Source: an uncultured Clostridium sp.
GTDB taxonomy: Bacteria; Bacillota; Clostridia; Lachnospirales; Lachnospiraceae
Assembly (NCBI GenBank): GCA_900549235.1
Contig: URNT01000014.1
Coordinates: 23,219-87,218 of the forward strand
Length of the DNA: 64,000 bases
Direction of reading: 5' to 3'
Shown here: in pieces, positions 1-8,715 of the stretch
Layout of the letters: each line of letters begins with the position of its first letter
Numbering within the stretch: position 1 is the stretch's first letter
The notes under the pieces: generated by a model
Seen by the model: only the letters and a program-made list of their open reading frames with translations
Databases searched by the model: none
Told to the model about the DNA's origin: nothing
Position numbers and translations under genes: made by a program

Positions 1-535
1 CATTTTTGTTCCCTATTGCCTGAGTCTTGTACTTTCCTCTTATATATGGCGGTATGTGTACAGTGATGTGTTTTATGAACTTTTTGGGATTCCAAGTCCC
101 TTAGGAAGCACTGTTTGGGTTATGCTGGGGTTGGCAGTTATATCTGTATGGAGGGATGCAGGCTACTGCATGGTAGTTTATATTGCGGCGATTCAGGGGG
201 TGTCGGAAGATTATTATGAAGCGGCTGATCTGGAAGGAGCCTCCTGGTGGCAGAAGTTTAAGAATATCACCTTTCCCATGATTGCGCCTGCTGTTACAAC
301 GAACTTTACCCTGCTTCTGGCCTGGGGAATGAAGGTGTTTGATTATCCTATGGCAGCTACGGCAGGAGGACCTGGAAGAGCGTCAGAAACCATTGCCATG
401 CTGATTTATAATAATCTTTTTACTTATTTCAGGGCAGGCTATGGACAGGCGATCGCAGTTGTATTTACGGTTGTGATTTTTGGTGTGAGTACACTGGTAT
501 CAAGAGCATTAAGAGCCAGGGAGGTGGAAATCTGA
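1..535 (+). CDS. sugar ABC transporter permease, MalF-like (5' end outside window)
   Basis: The reading frame is open from base 2, so the gene begins upstream and only about 178 C-terminal residues are seen. The hydrophobic stretches and the EAA loop (DYYEAADLEGASWWQKF, then a 'FPMIAPA' segment) are the cytoplasmic contact site for the ATPase in binding-protein-dependent importers. The match is to the first permease of CUT1 carbohydrate transporters. Its stop overlaps the next start (TGATG), which implies translational coupling with the second permease. The substrate-binding protein and any ATPase gene are not in the window; many CUT1 systems use a shared MsmK-type ATPase encoded elsewhere. 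Confidence 0.88.
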   Translation, partial: IFVPYCLSLVLSSYIWRYVYSDVFYELFGIPSPLGSTVWVMLGLAVISVWRDAGYCMVVYIAAIQGVSEDYYEAADLEGASWWQKFKNITFPMIAPAVTTNFTLLLAWGMKVFDYPMAATAGGPGRASETIAMLIYNNLFTYFRAGYGQAIAVVFTVVIFGVSTLVSRALRAREVEI

Positions 536-1359
536 TGAAACAGGCATCAAAAAAATGGTTTTTCCTTATACTGAAAGTAGTGGTTACACTGCTTGTTATA
601 AGCCCGTTTTATATTGCAGTGGTCTATTCTGTTAAATCGAAACCAGAGATGGTAACAGACCGTCTGGCCTGGCCCAGACAGATTCACTGGGATAATTTTA
701 CAAGAGCAGTGGAGACTTCAAATTTTTCTCTTGCAGTTAAAAACAGCCTTATTACCACGGTTTGGGCGGTTCTTATTATCACACTGATCTGTACCATGGC
801 CGCTTATATCATAGCCAGAAAAAACAACCGCTTTTACAATTTTCTTTATTATCTCTTTGTAGGAGCCATGATCATACCATTCCAGTCTATTATGACGCCG
901 CTTTATATTGATATGACAAAATGGAAACTCCTGAATACGCTCCACGGCTTTGTAATGGCAAAAATCGGCTTTCAGATTGCTTTTACTGTATTGCTGATTT
1001 CTGGTTTTGTCAAAAGTATACCAAAAGAACTGGAGGAGGCAGCAGCCATTGATGGGGCAGGAATGTATTCCGTATTTTTCCGCATCGTTTTTCCGCTTAT
1101 GAAGCCGGTGATCTTGACTTCCGTAGTTTTAAATACCCTTAATGTGTGGAATGATTTCCAGATGTCGTTAACCCTTCTGCAAAAGAAGGAGGTGCGCAAT
1201 ATACCGTTAACCCAGTATTTCTTCTTTGGTGAGAACAGCATTGAACTGGGATTGGCATTTGCTCTCTTTATCCTTTCTATGGTTCCTATCCTGATTTTGT
1301 ATCTGACCCTTCAGAAATATATTATAGGCGGAATTACATCCGGGGCGGTAAAAGGGTAG
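535..1359 (+). CDS. sugar ABC transporter permease, MalG-like
   Basis: A 274-residue integral membrane protein with about six hydrophobic segments. Its EAA loop (KELEEAAAIDGAG, about residues 163-175) and the N-terminal 'SPFYIAVVYSVK' pattern are typical of the second permease of CUT1 carbohydrate importers. It pairs with the preceding permease to form the membrane channel. The start codon overlaps the upstream stop by one base. A sensor kinase, response regulator and CE15-like esterase follow in the same direction, so the imported sugar is probably a hemicellulose-derived oligosaccharide. That substrate guess rests on context only. Confidence 0.9.
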   Translation: MKQASKKWFFLILKVVVTLLVISPFYIAVVYSVKSKPEMVTDRLAWPRQIHWDNFTRAVETSNFSLAVKNSLITTVWAVLIITLICTMAAYIIARKNNRFYNFLYYLFVGAMIIPFQSIMTPLYIDMTKWKLLNTLHGFVMAKIGFQIAFTVLLISGFVKSIPKELEEAAAIDGAGMYSVFFRIVFPLMKPVILTSVVLNTLNVWNDFQMSLTLLQKKEVRNIPLTQYFFFGENSIELGLAFALFILSMVPILILYLTLQKYIIGGITSGAVKG

Positions 1360-1363
1360 AAGC

Positions 1364-3082
1364 ATGACACAATATGAACATGAAATTCATTTCAGAAAAA
1401 CATTTTACTTTAAGATGCTTCTGGTTACTGTCTTTCTTGGAGTGGTATTTGTAGGAGCGCTGTTCTGGATTTATAAAATGAGCTGCAGGCGTTTTGAGGA
1501 GGAACTGTCGTATCATTCAGATGTGCTGACAGAGCAGATATGTAGAAATGTGGATGTATCTTTAAAGGAATTGTCAGAGAAAACGGTGCCTTTGACGGCA
1601 GTCAATGAGCGTCTGGGGCCTATTCTGGCAAAAACAGGGCAGAAGGAGGAAGATGTATTTTTTGGGCTTCGCATCAGGAATCAGCTGGAGGAACTTTTGG
1701 GAATGAATTATGATCTGAACTGGATCAGTGTTGTAGATGACAGGGATCAGGTTTATGTATCATTCAGGGATGTGCGGGAAGTATGGAACGTGCCGGATCA
1801 GCAGCAAATACGGGAGTTGTACGATTTAAATGAAGCGGAGCTTGAAAACCGGCCGGGCAATACGGTGTGGATTAAGAGCCAGGATACAGATGGGATTATT
1901 CTGATGCGTTCCATTTTTGATTTCGACTCCATGAGATTTTGCGGAACTGTGATTGCAGAGGTGAAAAATACAAGGATAAAAGATATATTTGAACATATAG
2001 ACAGCAGAAAGGCTGGATATTTTATATTGTATGATAAAAATAAGGACGTCATTTTTTCTACCTGGAATCCAGAATATGGTCAGGGAATGGAATGGGGACA
2101 GGACTATATCAGGGCGCAGTATCCCATTGGACGAGGAGGGCTTACCATGCTTCATATTCTGGATCTGCGGGAGAAGAACCAGAGATTTTCGGATCTGCTG
2201 TATGTGATCGCAGGGATTGGTTTTCTTGTATTTTTTCTTATAATTATATTTTTATGGCTGATGTTTGGAAAAATGGCAAAAAAGCTGAAGCTTTTACGGA
2301 AGAATCTCTATATGGTTTCCCAGGGACAGTTTGAACTGGAACCTCCGTTTTGGGCAAAGGGGGACGAGCTGGATGTTCTGGCGGGAAGCATTCAGGAAAT
2401 GTCAGGAAAAATCAAGGAACTGATGGAGCAGGTGGTAAAGGATGAGGAAATACAGCAGCAGAACCGATATAAGCTGTTAGAGCTGCGTTATCATGAGCTT
2501 CAGTCCCAGGTTAATCCTCATTTTCTGTTTAATATTCTCCAGTCGATCAATGGGATTGCTCAGATTAATAAGGACTGGCAGGTCAGCCGGCTGATCTGTA
2601 TGCTGTCAAAATTTTTCAGGGGAAATATTGATCGGAGATACGCAGACTGTATGCTGAAGGAAGAATTGGAATACGCCAGAAATTATTTGGAACTGTATCA
2701 AAACATTTATCCGGATCGTCTGAGTATTCAGTGGGATATAGACCCGGCGTTGGCAGAGGTGAAGGTTCCTACCTATATTTTACAGCCGATTGTAGAAAAT
2801 TCTCTGGTTCATGGAATGGAGCCGGTGGTAGGATTGTGTACTATATGTATTCATGTAAGCAGAGAAAGGGATGGAATCCTGATCAGCGTCAGAGACGACG
2901 GTGCAGGGATTCCTCCAGAACAGCTGGAAGCTATCAAAAAGGGAAATGGCTCCTCCAGACGAATCGGGATCCGGAATGTACAGGACCGGATACAGATACT
3001 TTACGGAAAACAATACGGGTTGTCTATAGAGTCAGAGCAGGGGATTTATACGGAGGTCAGGATCAGGCTGCCCTTACCATGA
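1364..3082 (+). CDS. sensor histidine kinase, YesM family
   Basis: A 572-residue membrane kinase. The N-terminal membrane helix (about residues 17-39) and a second helix (about 278-302) enclose an extracellular sensor region. A HAMP-like linker follows, then the His_kinase domain with the phosphoacceptor His386 in 'QSQVNPHFLFNILQ'. The HATPase domain has an N-box ('QPIVENSLVHG', about 475) and a G-box ('DDGAGIP', about 512). This architecture is typical of YesM/LytS-type kinases that sense sugars or sugar-bound lipoproteins in Firmicutes. It lies 4 bp after the permease gene and directly before its cognate AraC-type regulator, so it most likely controls this carbohydrate operon. Confidence 0.93.
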   Translation: MTQYEHEIHFRKTFYFKMLLVTVFLGVVFVGALFWIYKMSCRRFEEELSYHSDVLTEQICRNVDVSLKELSEKTVPLTAVNERLGPILAKTGQKEEDVFFGLRIRNQLEELLGMNYDLNWISVVDDRDQVYVSFRDVREVWNVPDQQQIRELYDLNEAELENRPGNTVWIKSQDTDGIILMRSIFDFDSMRFCGTVIAEVKNTRIKDIFEHIDSRKAGYFILYDKNKDVIFSTWNPEYGQGMEWGQDYIRAQYPIGRGGLTMLHILDLREKNQRFSDLLYVIAGIGFLVFFLIIIFLWLMFGKMAKKLKLLRKNLYMVSQGQFELEPPFWAKGDELDVLAGSIQEMSGKIKELMEQVVKDEEIQQQNRYKLLELRYHELQSQVNPHFLFNILQSINGIAQINKDWQVSRLICMLSKFFRGNIDRRYADCMLKEELEYARNYLELYQNIYPDRLSIQWDIDPALAEVKVPTYILQPIVENSLVHGMEPVVGLCTICIHVSRERDGILISVRDDGAGIPPEQLEAIKKGNGSSRRIGIRNVQDRIQILYGKQYGLSIESEQGIYTEVRIRLPLP

Positions 3083-3096
3083 AAAGAGGGATAAAC

Positions 3097-3909
3097 ATGT
3101 ATTCTGTGGTGGTAATTGATGATAACAAAATAGCAGTAGAAGCGATTGTAAGCTCTACTGACTGGAATCGTTTTGATTGTCAGGTAACAGGAACGGCTTT
3201 TGACGGTATAGCAGGTCTTAAGCTGATTCTTGAAAAGGAACCGGATATTGTGATCATTGATATACAGATGCCGGGATTTAATGGCCTGGAGGTGATTGAC
3301 AGGCTGAAACAGGCCAGGCGGCGTATTCAGTTTATTATTATATCTGGCTACAGCCAGTTTGAATATGCGCAGAGAGCAATCCGCTATGGAGTCAGCGATT
3401 ATCTTTTAAAGCCCATTCTTACAGAGGAGATGGAGGCGGCTCTTAAGCATGTAACAGAACTTTTAAGTCAGGAAGCGGTCAGGGCAGAGGAGACAGGGGA
3501 TGATCTGGAGACGCAGTTAAAACGGATACGCAGCGAAAGAGGGAGCTATTCTGCCATGGTGTCAAAGGCTGTTTCCTATGTGGACAGAAATTACAGACGT
3601 AATATCACCCTTGCTGATATATGCAGCGAGTTTCTGGTATCTACCGGTCATTTCAGTAAATGTTTTAAAAGGGAGACAGGAGTAGGCTTTGCGGCATATG
3701 TAACTCTGGTGAAAATGGAACGTGCCCGTATTCTCCTTAAAAATCCTAAGAACCGGGTCAATGAGGTAGCGCGTATGCTTGGATACAGTGACTATGCTTA
3801 TTTTTTTCAGGTATTTAAAAAGCAGTTCGGTTATGCGCCAAGCGATATAAAAACAAGTATGAAAAAAGAAAAAGGAGAACGAGAATATGATGATGATGCC
3901 GGAAAATAA
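3097..3909 (+). CDS. response regulator, receiver plus AraC-type DNA-binding domain
   Basis: A 270-residue protein. The receiver domain has the acidic pair D8/D9, phospho-acceptor D55 ('VIIDIQMPGF') and the conserved Lys in 'DYLLKPI'. The C-terminal third carries two helix-turn-helices of the AraC family (segments from 'NITLADICSEF' and 'VNEVARMLGYSDYAYFF'). I chose the ATG at 3097 because AGAGGG lies six bases upstream and the receiver fold starts there; an upstream in-frame ATG at 3079 overlaps the kinase stop. With the YesM-type kinase it forms a two-component system, probably activating the sugar uptake genes. Its end overlaps the esterase gene by 23 bp. Confidence 0.92.
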   Translation: MYSVVVIDDNKIAVEAIVSSTDWNRFDCQVTGTAFDGIAGLKLILEKEPDIVIIDIQMPGFNGLEVIDRLKQARRRIQFIIISGYSQFEYAQRAIRYGVSDYLLKPILTEEMEAALKHVTELLSQEAVRAEETGDDLETQLKRIRSERGSYSAMVSKAVSYVDRNYRRNITLADICSEFLVSTGHFSKCFKRETGVGFAAYVTLVKMERARILLKNPKNRVNEVARMLGYSDYAYFFQVFKKQFGYAPSDIKTSMKKEKGEREYDDDAGK

Positions 3910-5011
3910 GAGAAATGTTCCGTCTGTATTTCAATGTCTGGACGGCTCTTTTGTGACAACACCCGGACAATGGCAGGAGAAGCGTAGACCAGAGCTTTTA
4001 GAACTGTTTAAAAGAGAGGAATACGGCCGCATTCCGCATCTGGAGGAGCTTCAGGTTAAAATCCGGGTGGCAGATTCCAGAAGCTCGAAACTGATTATGG
4101 AAGGAAGAGCAGTGAGAAAGACGGTGGAGGTGGAAGCAATACGAAAGGGAATTCATTTTTCCTTTGATTTTGTGGTGTTTATTCCATCTGCGGCTTTAAA
4201 ACCAGTTCCTGCTTTTATCACAGTCTGTAATCGCGGAATCAGAGACAGCGACCCGGCCCGCCATTTTTTAAGTCCTTTTTATCCGGTTGAAACGATTGTG
4301 GCAAGAGGATATGCCTGTGCTGCCTTCCGAACTCAGGAAGTTGCGCCGGATTATGATGAGGGTTTTACAACTGGCTTTCATAAATTATTCCCGGAATATG
4401 TAAATGATCGGCCGGCAGATGCCTGGGGAGCAATCTCAGCCTGGAGCTGGGCGGCCAGCCGGATCATGGACTATTTTGAGAGGGAGCCTCTGATTGATGA
4501 AAAAAGGGTGGCTGTTGTGGGACATTCCAGAGGCGGAAAGACAGCTCTCTGGACGGCGGCGCAGGACGAGCGCTTTGCTATGGCGGTAAGCAGCTGTGCC
4601 GGCAACAGCGGAGATGCTCTTGCAAGAGGTTCAAAGGGAGAACGAATTCGTGATATTGCAGAGAGGTTTCCGTACTGGTTCTGTAAAAATTATCAGGCAT
4701 ATAAAGAAAAAGAGGAGGAGCTTCCATTTGACCAGCATATGCTTTTGGCTCTTACAGCTCCAAGACTCTTATACATAACTTCAAAAACATTTGATGGTTG
4801 GGCCGATCCGGAGGGACAATTTGAATCCTGTGTACAGGCATCTCCTGTTTATCAGCTTTTAGGAATGGAGGGAATCACAGAAAAAGAACGTCCTCTGCCG
4901 GAGCATCCTCTCCATGAGGGGCGGATCGGGTATCATTATAAGACAGGTGTCCATGATATGGATGAATATGACTGGGAGCGTTTTCTGGATTTTGCAGACC
5001 GTCATATGTAA
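3887..5011 (+). CDS. CE15-like glucuronoyl esterase / alpha-beta hydrolase, cytoplasmic
   Basis: A 374-residue alpha/beta hydrolase. The nucleophile elbow GHSRGGK (Ser214) matches the GxSRxGK signature of CE15 glucuronoyl esterases. The N-terminal 'ELFKREEYGRIP', the 'TFDGWADPEGQF' segment and a late catalytic His (His356 in 'GVHDMDEYDW') also fit that family. CE15 enzymes hydrolyse esters of 4-O-methyl-glucuronic acid, as found on glucuronoxylan. There is no signal peptide, so it should act on imported oligosaccharides. It overlaps the regulator gene (AAGGAG upstream of ATG 3887) and ends the operon. A related cytoplasmic carbohydrate esterase specificity is possible. Confidence 0.8.
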   Translation: MMMMPENKRNVPSVFQCLDGSFVTTPGQWQEKRRPELLELFKREEYGRIPHLEELQVKIRVADSRSSKLIMEGRAVRKTVEVEAIRKGIHFSFDFVVFIPSAALKPVPAFITVCNRGIRDSDPARHFLSPFYPVETIVARGYACAAFRTQEVAPDYDEGFTTGFHKLFPEYVNDRPADAWGAISAWSWAASRIMDYFEREPLIDEKRVAVVGHSRGGKTALWTAAQDERFAMAVSSCAGNSGDALARGSKGERIRDIAERFPYWFCKNYQAYKEKEEELPFDQHMLLALTAPRLLYITSKTFDGWADPEGQFESCVQASPVYQLLGMEGITEKERPLPEHPLHEGRIGYHYKTGVHDMDEYDWERFLDFADRHM

Positions 5012-5048
5012 AACACATTTTGGACCAATAAAATCGAATAAAATACAA

Positions 5049-5082
5049 AGAAAAGCAGGAAACAGGAAATCCTGCTTTTCTT
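5049..5082 (+). terminator. intrinsic terminator of the carbohydrate operon
   Basis: A 13-bp perfect inverted repeat (AAGAAAAGCAGGA / TCCTGCTTTTCTT) with a 9-base loop lies 37 bases after the esterase stop. The T-rich right arm supplies the U-tract, so it is probably a bidirectional-looking but plus-strand terminator. Confidence 0.75.
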
Positions 5083-5099
5083 ATTGCCATAATTAATGC

Positions 5100-5105
5100 T
5101 ATAAT
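5100..5105 (+). promoter_or_regulatory. candidate -10 element for cbiL
   Basis: A perfect TATAAT sits just after the terminator and about 50 bases before the cbiL start. I cannot find a good -35 hexamer at the usual distance because the terminator occupies that position. Confidence 0.35.
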
Positions 5106-5154
5106 ACAGGTATTGCATTCTGTAAAAATAAAAATAAGGAGCATCTCACACCAC

Positions 5155-5916
5155 ATGAACCAATCAAAAAAGGGAACACTATACTGCGTCAGCACCGGCC
5201 CAGGCGATCCGGAGCTTATGACGTTAAAGGCCGTAAGGATCACCTCCGCGTGTCCGGTGGCGGCTCTGTCTGTGGATGGCACCAGGCGGGATAAGGAGCA
5301 TATGGAAAATGGAAGCGAGGCGGGGCTTAAGGAAAACTGTGTGGCCTATCAGATCGCGGCTCCGGTGGTGCCGGCGCTGGATGAGAAGGAATTTCTTTAC
5401 CTTTCCATGCCCATGACAAAGGACAGGGAGCTGATTGACAGGAGCCACCGGGAGGCGGCAGAGGCCATTCTTTCCTGCCTAAGGGAGGGAAAGGACGTAG
5501 CCTGGCTGACACTGGGGGACGTAACGGTATATGCCACCTCTATGTATGTGGCGGAACTTGTAAGGAGGGCGGGCTATCCCATAGAAGCGGTCAGCGGAGT
5601 TCCTTCCTTCTGCGCCGCCGCCGCGAGACTGGGCCGCTCTCTTGTAAGCGGCAGTCAGGAGCTTCATGTGATACCCTCCTCCTATCATATAGAAGGGGCC
5701 CTGGATTATCCAGGCACCCGTGTCTTTATGAAAGCCGGAAGCCGTATAAGCCGGGTAAAGGAGCTTCTGCGGGAGCGTGGCTGTCAGGTATACGGAGTAG
5801 AACGCTGCGGTCTGCCGGGGGAGCGCATCTTTACCTCAGCCGATGAGCTGGACGAGGAGTCCGGCTATTATACGGTTCTGATCGCGGAGCCCCAGGCCCC
5901 GGGTATTGACATTTAG
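5155..5916 (+). CDS. cbiL: precorrin-2 / cobalt-factor II C20-methyltransferase
   Basis: A 253-residue member of the SAM-dependent tetrapyrrole methylases. The N-terminal 'GTLYCVSTGPGDPELMTLKA' is the glycine-rich motif of the CobI/CbiL group, and 'LTLGDVTVYATSMYV' and 'SGVPSFCAAAARLG' follow in the usual order. The enzyme methylates C20 of the corrin precursor in anaerobic cobalamin synthesis. ATG 5155 is preferred because homology starts there; an upstream TTG at 5113 is possible, and the AAGGA at 5136-5140 is rather distant. No other corrin genes are in the window, so it is an orphan next to an oligopeptide-type importer. The GDP of the usual 'TLGDP' motif is GDV here. Confidence 0.85.
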   Translation: MNQSKKGTLYCVSTGPGDPELMTLKAVRITSACPVAALSVDGTRRDKEHMENGSEAGLKENCVAYQIAAPVVPALDEKEFLYLSMPMTKDRELIDRSHREAAEAILSCLREGKDVAWLTLGDVTVYATSMYVAELVRRAGYPIEAVSGVPSFCAAAARLGRSLVSGSQELHVIPSSYHIEGALDYPGTRVFMKAGSRISRVKELLRERGCQVYGVERCGLPGERIFTSADELDEESGYYTVLIAEPQAPGIDI

Positions 5917-5982
5917 TACCTGGAATGATATAAATAAAACCATACTAATTTACTATGAATAGTGTGCAAACAGGAGGAAAAC

Positions 5983-7638
5983 ATGAAAAAATATAAAGCT
6001 TTGGCCAGGAAATGTCTGGCGGCAGTTCTTTCATCTGCCATGATCCTGTCTCTGACGGCCTGCGGAGGGAACGCTTCGCCCACAGAAACCACCGGCGCAG
6101 ACAGCACCCAGGAGACTACTCAGGCGGCTCCCGGGGAGAAGATCGTAAACATAGGAGTGACCAGCTCGTTAAACACATTGAACCCCCTTCTTATGGACGG
6201 AGTGGAGATCAATAAATATTCCACCGGCCTTATGTTTCTGCCTCTGGTAGAGTTAGATGCGGATATGGAGTTTGAGGGGATGCTGGCAGATTCCATCACT
6301 GCAGAGGATGATAAGAATTTCCTGGTGCATATTGATGAAAAGGCCACATGGTCCGACGGCCAGCCGGTAACAGCCGATGACGTGGTTTACACCGCTCTGC
6401 GCCTGTGCAGCCCGGCCATCAGCAATGCGGCTATGATGTATTATGTATTTGAAGGCGTAGGAGATGACGGTTTTGTAGAGGCTGGCGCCGAAAGCGTGGC
6501 AGGTATTACAAAGGTAGATGATAAGACCGTCCGTTTTACCACCAAGGAGCCTATGTCTCTGATTACCTTTAACAGCTCCTATGCCCGCTATCTGATGCCG
6601 CTTCCCAAGCACATCATCGGCGAGGTTCCGGAGGAGGAGCTGGCAGGCTATGACTGGTTCAACCACCCGGATGTAGTCAGCGGCCCCTATAAGGTAACGG
6701 CATTTGACAAGGATCATTATATTTCTTATGAGGCAAATGAAAATTACTGGAAGGGCGCCCCGGCTATTGATAAGCTGAATATCAAGATCGTAGAGGGGAG
6801 CCAGCTTCTTGCCGGGCTGAAGTCCGGTGAGATCGACGTGACCCAGAACACCATGAGTGCTATCCCTATGGAGGATTATGAAAGCGTAGCTGCCCTTGAC
6901 AATGTAACTGTATCCTATGGAGATCCCATCACCAACCAGTCTGTATTTATACAGACCGGGAATGTAACCGATCCAAGAGTCCGTCAGGCTCTTGTGTATG
7001 CCATCGACCGCCAGCAGATCCTGGACCAGCTCTTAAAGGGCAATGGCGAGGTAGTGGAGGGCTTTATCTCCTCCGCAAGCCCTTATTATGATCCTTCCAT
7101 TGAGCCGCTGCCCTACGATCCGGAGAAGGCGAAGGCATTGCTTTCGGAAAGCGGCTGGGACGGCTCCCAGACCCTGCGCTTCTGCGTGGATTCCGGTGAC
7201 AGCACTTTTGTAAACGCGGCTTCTATTATTGTGGCTCAGTGGGCAGCTGTCGGCATAAAGGCTCAGATTCAGACCATGGACATCAATACCCTTATGAGCA
7301 CTGCAGCAAGCGGAGATTTTGACGTGATGGCTGTCCAGTACACCTACCCGCCGGTGGATCCTTATGTGGATATTGCCTGGCTCTTAGGAGGCGAGGGAAG
7401 CTGGACAGGCTATACAAACAGCGCCATTGATGAGGCATTTTCAAAGATTCCTCTGACAAGCGATACGGCAGAGCTTACAAAGCTGTATTCCACAGTGGAT
7501 CAGCAGGTACAGGCTGACGTGCCTATGTTCTCCGCCTATGTAGTAAAATCTATGGCCGCTGTCAATAACCGTCTGGTAAATGTAACGCCTACGGTATACG
7601 GTTTCTTTAACCATGTAGAGCAGTGGGACGTGCAGTAA
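5983..7638 (+). CDS. ABC transporter substrate-binding lipoprotein, family 5 (peptide/nickel type)
   Basis: A 551-residue lipoprotein. The signal peptide ends in the lipobox LTAC (Cys27), followed by a Thr/Glu-rich linker and the SBP_bac_5 fold: 'ATWSDGQPVTADDVVY' near residue 120 and 'DPRVRQALVYAIDRQQIL' near 330 are family hallmarks. The mature protein binds the ligand outside the membrane and delivers it to the permease pair encoded downstream. ATG 5983 follows an excellent AGGAGG. Family 5 ligands include di- and oligopeptides, nickel complexes and opines; the sequence does not tell me which applies here. A hairpin downstream may let it be made in excess over the permeases. Confidence 0.92.
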   Translation: MKKYKALARKCLAAVLSSAMILSLTACGGNASPTETTGADSTQETTQAAPGEKIVNIGVTSSLNTLNPLLMDGVEINKYSTGLMFLPLVELDADMEFEGMLADSITAEDDKNFLVHIDEKATWSDGQPVTADDVVYTALRLCSPAISNAAMMYYVFEGVGDDGFVEAGAESVAGITKVDDKTVRFTTKEPMSLITFNSSYARYLMPLPKHIIGEVPEEELAGYDWFNHPDVVSGPYKVTAFDKDHYISYEANENYWKGAPAIDKLNIKIVEGSQLLAGLKSGEIDVTQNTMSAIPMEDYESVAALDNVTVSYGDPITNQSVFIQTGNVTDPRVRQALVYAIDRQQILDQLLKGNGEVVEGFISSASPYYDPSIEPLPYDPEKAKALLSESGWDGSQTLRFCVDSGDSTFVNAASIIVAQWAAVGIKAQIQTMDINTLMSTAASGDFDVMAVQYTYPPVDPYVDIAWLLGGEGSWTGYTNSAIDEAFSKIPLTSDTAELTKLYSTVDQQVQADVPMFSAYVVKSMAAVNNRLVNVTPTVYGFFNHVEQWDVQ

Positions 7639-7661
7639 CAGAATAAGAGAACAGAAAATCA

Positions 7662-7691
7662 GGGGCATGTGCTGTCACAGGCACAGGCCCC
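7662..7691 (+). terminator. intercistronic hairpin after the binding-protein gene
   Basis: GGGGC-AT-GTGC pairs with GCAC-AG-GCCCC around an 8-base loop. There is no long T-run, so it is better read as an mRNA-stabilising or partially terminating hairpin that raises binding protein over transporter subunits. Confidence 0.55.
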
Positions 7692-7731
7692 ATTTGACGA
7701 ATGAAGTCTGATGATACAGAAAGGAAAAAAT

Positions 7732-8715
7732 ATGTCGCATATATTGGAAGTGAAGGATCTGGAGGTTACATTTTCAGGGGATCAGAAGGAGCAGATCGCC
7801 GTAGACCATGTGAGCTTCCAGGTGGATCCCGGCGAGACAGTGTGCCTGGTGGGGGAATCCGGCTGCGGGAAAAGCGTTACCTCCCTGTCTGTGATGGGGC
7901 TTTTAGGCCGGGGCGGCCGTGTGACCTCCGGCGAAGTCCTGTTTCAGGGACGGAATCTTCTTGGACTGTCCCCAAAGGAGCTGGATCAGATCCGGGGAAA
8001 CCGCCTGACCATGATCTTTCAGGATCCCTTAAGCTCCTTAAATCCCGTGTTTACCGTGGGGCGGCAGATCCGGGAAAGTATCGAGGCCCATATGAGCCTT
8101 GGCAGGGAGGAGGCGGAGGCCAGGGTTTTTTCCCTTCTTGAAAAAGCGGGGCTGGAGCACAGCCGCTCCGTCGCAAAAAAATACCCCCACCAGCTTTCGG
8201 GCGGTATGCGTCAGCGTGTGATGATTGCCATGGCTCTTGCCTGTGATCCGGCCCTTCTGATTGCGGACGAGCCTACCACTGCTCTTGACGTGACCATCCA
8301 GGCCCAGATTATGGAGCAGCTTTTAAGGCTGAAGGAGGAATTTTCCACCGCCCTTCTTCTGATCACCCACGATATGGGGCTGGTGGCCCAGATGGCCGAC
8401 CGGGTGCTGGTGATGTACGCCGGGCAGATCATTGAGGAGGCGCCGGTATTTGAACTTTTTGACCACCCTTCTCATCCTTATACCAAGGCTCTTCTGCGCT
8501 CTGTACCGTCTGTGGAAACTGGCCGCTTAAGCCGGCTGGAATCCATTGAGGGAATGGTGCCGGAGCAGTATGACCGGTTGGAGGGCTGCCGTTTCGCGCC
8601 CCGCTGTCCTTACCGGCTGGAGGGCTGCGAAGGGCCACAGCCCGCTCGCGAGGCAGGCCCCGGCCATCTGGCAAGATGCTGGCGCGCCATGGAGGTGAGA
8701 CAGGATGCAGGATAA
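7732..8715 (+). CDS. oligopeptide-type ABC transporter ATPase, DppD/OppD-like
   Basis: A 327-residue nucleotide-binding subunit. Walker A is GESGCGKS (about residue 45), the signature is LSGGMRQR, and Walker B is LLIADEPTTALD. The C-terminal oligopeptide_HPY extension ('HPYTKALLRSVP', then a Cys-containing 'CRFAPRCPYRLEGC' segment) is typical of OppD and may bind a 4Fe-4S cluster. It acts at the inner face of the membrane with the next ATPase. ATG 7732 is chosen over 7711 because AAAGGA lies six bases upstream. The end overlaps the next gene by 11 bp. Confidence 0.93.
   Translation: MSHILEVKDLEVTFSGDQKEQIAVDHVSFQVDPGETVCLVGESGCGKSVTSLSVMGLLGRGGRVTSGEVLFQGRNLLGLSPKELDQIRGNRLTMIFQDPLSSLNPVFTVGRQIRESIEAHMSLGREEAEARVFSLLEKAGLEHSRSVAKKYPHQLSGGMRQRVMIAMALACDPALLIADEPTTALDVTIQAQIMEQLLRLKEEFSTALLLITHDMGLVAQMADRVLVMYAGQIIEEAPVFELFDHPSHPYTKALLRSVPSVETGRLSRLESIEGMVPEQYDRLEGCRFAPRCPYRLEGCEGPQPAREAGPGHLARCWRAMEVRQDAG

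Noticed and set aside
2731..3096. N-terminal extension of the response regulator
   Set aside because: It would overlap the histidine kinase in another frame; the receiver domain and RBS place the start at 3097.
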